DNA of 64,000 bases from Calocera cornea HHB12733 (Eukaryota; Basidiomycota; Dacrymycetes; Dacrymycetales; Dacrymycetaceae): positions 1 through 64,000 of the forward strand of contig KV423952.1 in assembly GCA_001632435.1 (NCBI GenBank), written 5' to 3'. Each line of letters opens with the position of its first letter. The first letter of the stretch is position 1. Below are positions 63,001-64,000 of this stretch, piece by piece. Made by a program: the position numbers and the translations under genes. The notes below the pieces were generated by a model. The model saw nothing but the letters and a program-made list of their open reading frames with translations, made no database searches and was not told the DNA's origin.

Positions 63001-63247
63001 GCATGAGTGAGCTGGGCATGCTCGTCCTCAAGAGCTTCCACCATGGCTCTTGGTCCTGAGGTGCGCTGCTGGCCTCGGACTGGCCATCCTCCCGTGGTGA
63101 AGGACGACGCCGTCCCTCGCCTCTGTGCAGTGCCTACTTAAGCCCAGCCAGCCCAGCCTGTCTTCTGCCATATTCCGACATCCCCATCATTCTTCCACTC
63201 TGGCGCACAGGCGGCACCACCCCTACTCCACCAACAAGGCGACTCCG
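60074..63247. other. 3.2-kb region without a convincing gene
   Basis: GC-rich, with long overlapping frames on both strands of low-complexity Pro/Arg/Ser content. None shows a signal peptide, domain or spliceable continuation that I trust. A perfect 30-bp palindrome lies at 62376-62405. A lineage-specific gene or long non-coding RNA could hide here. Confidence 0.45.
62376..62405. repeat. Perfect 30-bp palindrome
   Basis: The half CAATATGGATGCTAC is followed at once by its exact reverse complement GTAGCATCCATATTG, with no spacer. It contains the SnaBI-like TACGTA centre. It lies in an otherwise featureless stretch and could be a protein-binding site, a foldback scar or a terminator-like structure. 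Confidence 0.95.
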
Positions 63248-63952
63248 ATGCCGGTCTGGAAATTGCACAGGAAGCGACGCTTCCATGGCCTACCGGAGGC
63301 TAGCCCCCCGCCGGAGAAGCGCTCTCCCGAGACCAAGCGAGATGTTCTCCGACCTTCACGATGCGATGACCAGCCGAAACCACCACCGGTACCGCCGGGC
63401 ACGCTGTACTGGCGCCGGGCACAACGCGGGCGAACAAAGCGTGTTGGGCAACTCGAGCTCCCGCCTTCACCGGACATGGACTACGTCCGCAAGCATCTTG
63501 TCCCCCACCGAGCACGGTTCATCGACCTGGAGGAGATTTTCGCACAGTTCGACACCCCGCTGGCGCGAGAAGCCGATGGCGCGGCAGACTGGTTCAGCTT
63601 TCAGGTGCAGATTGCGGCGCGCAACCTCGTTGCGGACCTGATTCTCTGGGTCAAGCGAGACTTTGAGTCTGCCAAGCACGCGGCAAGGATGTGGAGGGAG
63701 GACATGCAGCACTGGATCGATGGATTCGAGGAGTGGGAGCTGGGCAGCCCGCTGCACCTCGAAGCGGTGCGCGTTGCAGGCGAGCTGCCGATTATGGTCG
63801 AGCGGGAGGACAATACGGGAGACCTGTACCCGAATGATATCGACCCGACACCACACCAGAATTTCAAGTATGGTGACCCAGACTTGAGCGACTCGGGCTC
63901 GGAGGGTCTGCTGGAGACACCGCCTTTCACTATGTACTCGGGTTCGGACTGA
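63248..63952 (+). CDS. Hypothetical protein, 234 aa
   Basis: A single exon from the ATG at 63248 to TGA at 63950-63952; the frame is open further upstream but without ATG. The N-terminal third is basic and Pro-rich (MPVWKLHRKRRFHG, PPPEKRSPETKRDV, LYWRRAQRGRTKRVG). The middle looks helical and folded: DYVRKHLVPHRARFIDLEEIFAQF, AADWFSFQVQIAARNLVADLILWVKR, ARMWREDMQHWIDGFEEWEL. The tail is acidic (YGDPDLSDSGSEG). There is no signal peptide; the basic stretch could be nuclear targeting. I recognise no domain. Confidence 0.75.
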   Translation: MPVWKLHRKRRFHGLPEASPPPEKRSPETKRDVLRPSRCDDQPKPPPVPPGTLYWRRAQRGRTKRVGQLELPPSPDMDYVRKHLVPHRARFIDLEEIFAQFDTPLAREADGAADWFSFQVQIAARNLVADLILWVKRDFESAKHAARMWREDMQHWIDGFEEWELGSPLHLEAVRVAGELPIMVEREDNTGDLYPNDIDPTPHQNFKYGDPDLSDSGSEGLLETPPFTMYSGSD

Positions 63953-64000
63953 GCGTTTTCTTACCATCTAACATATATCTACGAATAGAGATTGTACCCA

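Overview
The window is nuclear DNA of a filamentous basidiomycete, most likely an agaricomycete. Genes lie on both strands and are split by many short introns, mostly 44-63 nt, with GTRNGT donors and YAG acceptors. Several genes carry exons of only 7-19 nt. The gene content also fits: a fungal BTA1 betaine-lipid synthase, Dal5-type permeases, DUF1349, DUF3074/START, Kre9-like wall proteins and small secreted proteins. I rebuilt the gene models by hand. Nearly all of them close in frame, and the exon lengths sum to multiples of three. The species cannot be named from this sequence alone.

Layout. 1-9.7 kb is repeat-rich: LTR-like direct repeats, a gag-like ORF, a 163-bp satellite of about 15 copies, two 18-bp minisatellite arrays and one tentative gene. 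9.7-18.8 kb holds a TBC RabGAP, an MDR quinone oxidoreductase, a cation diffusion facilitator, a glutaredoxin with two possible starts and a SAM methyltransferase. 20.9-29.1 kb holds a Dal5-type permease and BTA1, with decayed partial copies of both lying between them. 30.2-36.9 kb holds a small unknown protein, a phosphoglycerate-mutase-family phosphatase plus a decayed piece of itself, a DUF1349 protein, a His-rich secreted protein and a small protein that may be lipidated. 38.4-42.0 kb holds two secreted proteins sharing a Cys-rich N-terminal module, on either side of ribosomal protein eL28; one of them is a long tandem-repeat protein full of dibasic sites. 43.8-50.3 kb holds a zinc alcohol dehydrogenase, a Kre9-like GPI protein and a second permease. 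51.8-53.6 kb is tandem duplications with a MITE-like insertion. 53.6-60.1 kb holds a CitE-like protein, a NIF3 protein (interrupted by an assembly gap), a START-like protein and a membrane protein with a PPxY motif. 60-63.2 kb looks empty apart from a perfect 30-bp palindrome. A hypothetical protein closes the window.

Three things stand out. First, the repeat protein at 38.4-39.8 kb looks like a Kex2-processed precursor of secreted peptides and has a sequence-related secreted neighbour. Second, six same-strand arrays of an 18-bp unit pair a fixed core (about GCGGAAGCAAA) with about 7 variable bases. Third, four intact genes (permease/BTA1, PGM-family, DUF1349, CitE-like) each have a truncated, decayed copy close by, which points to repeated local DNA-level duplication.
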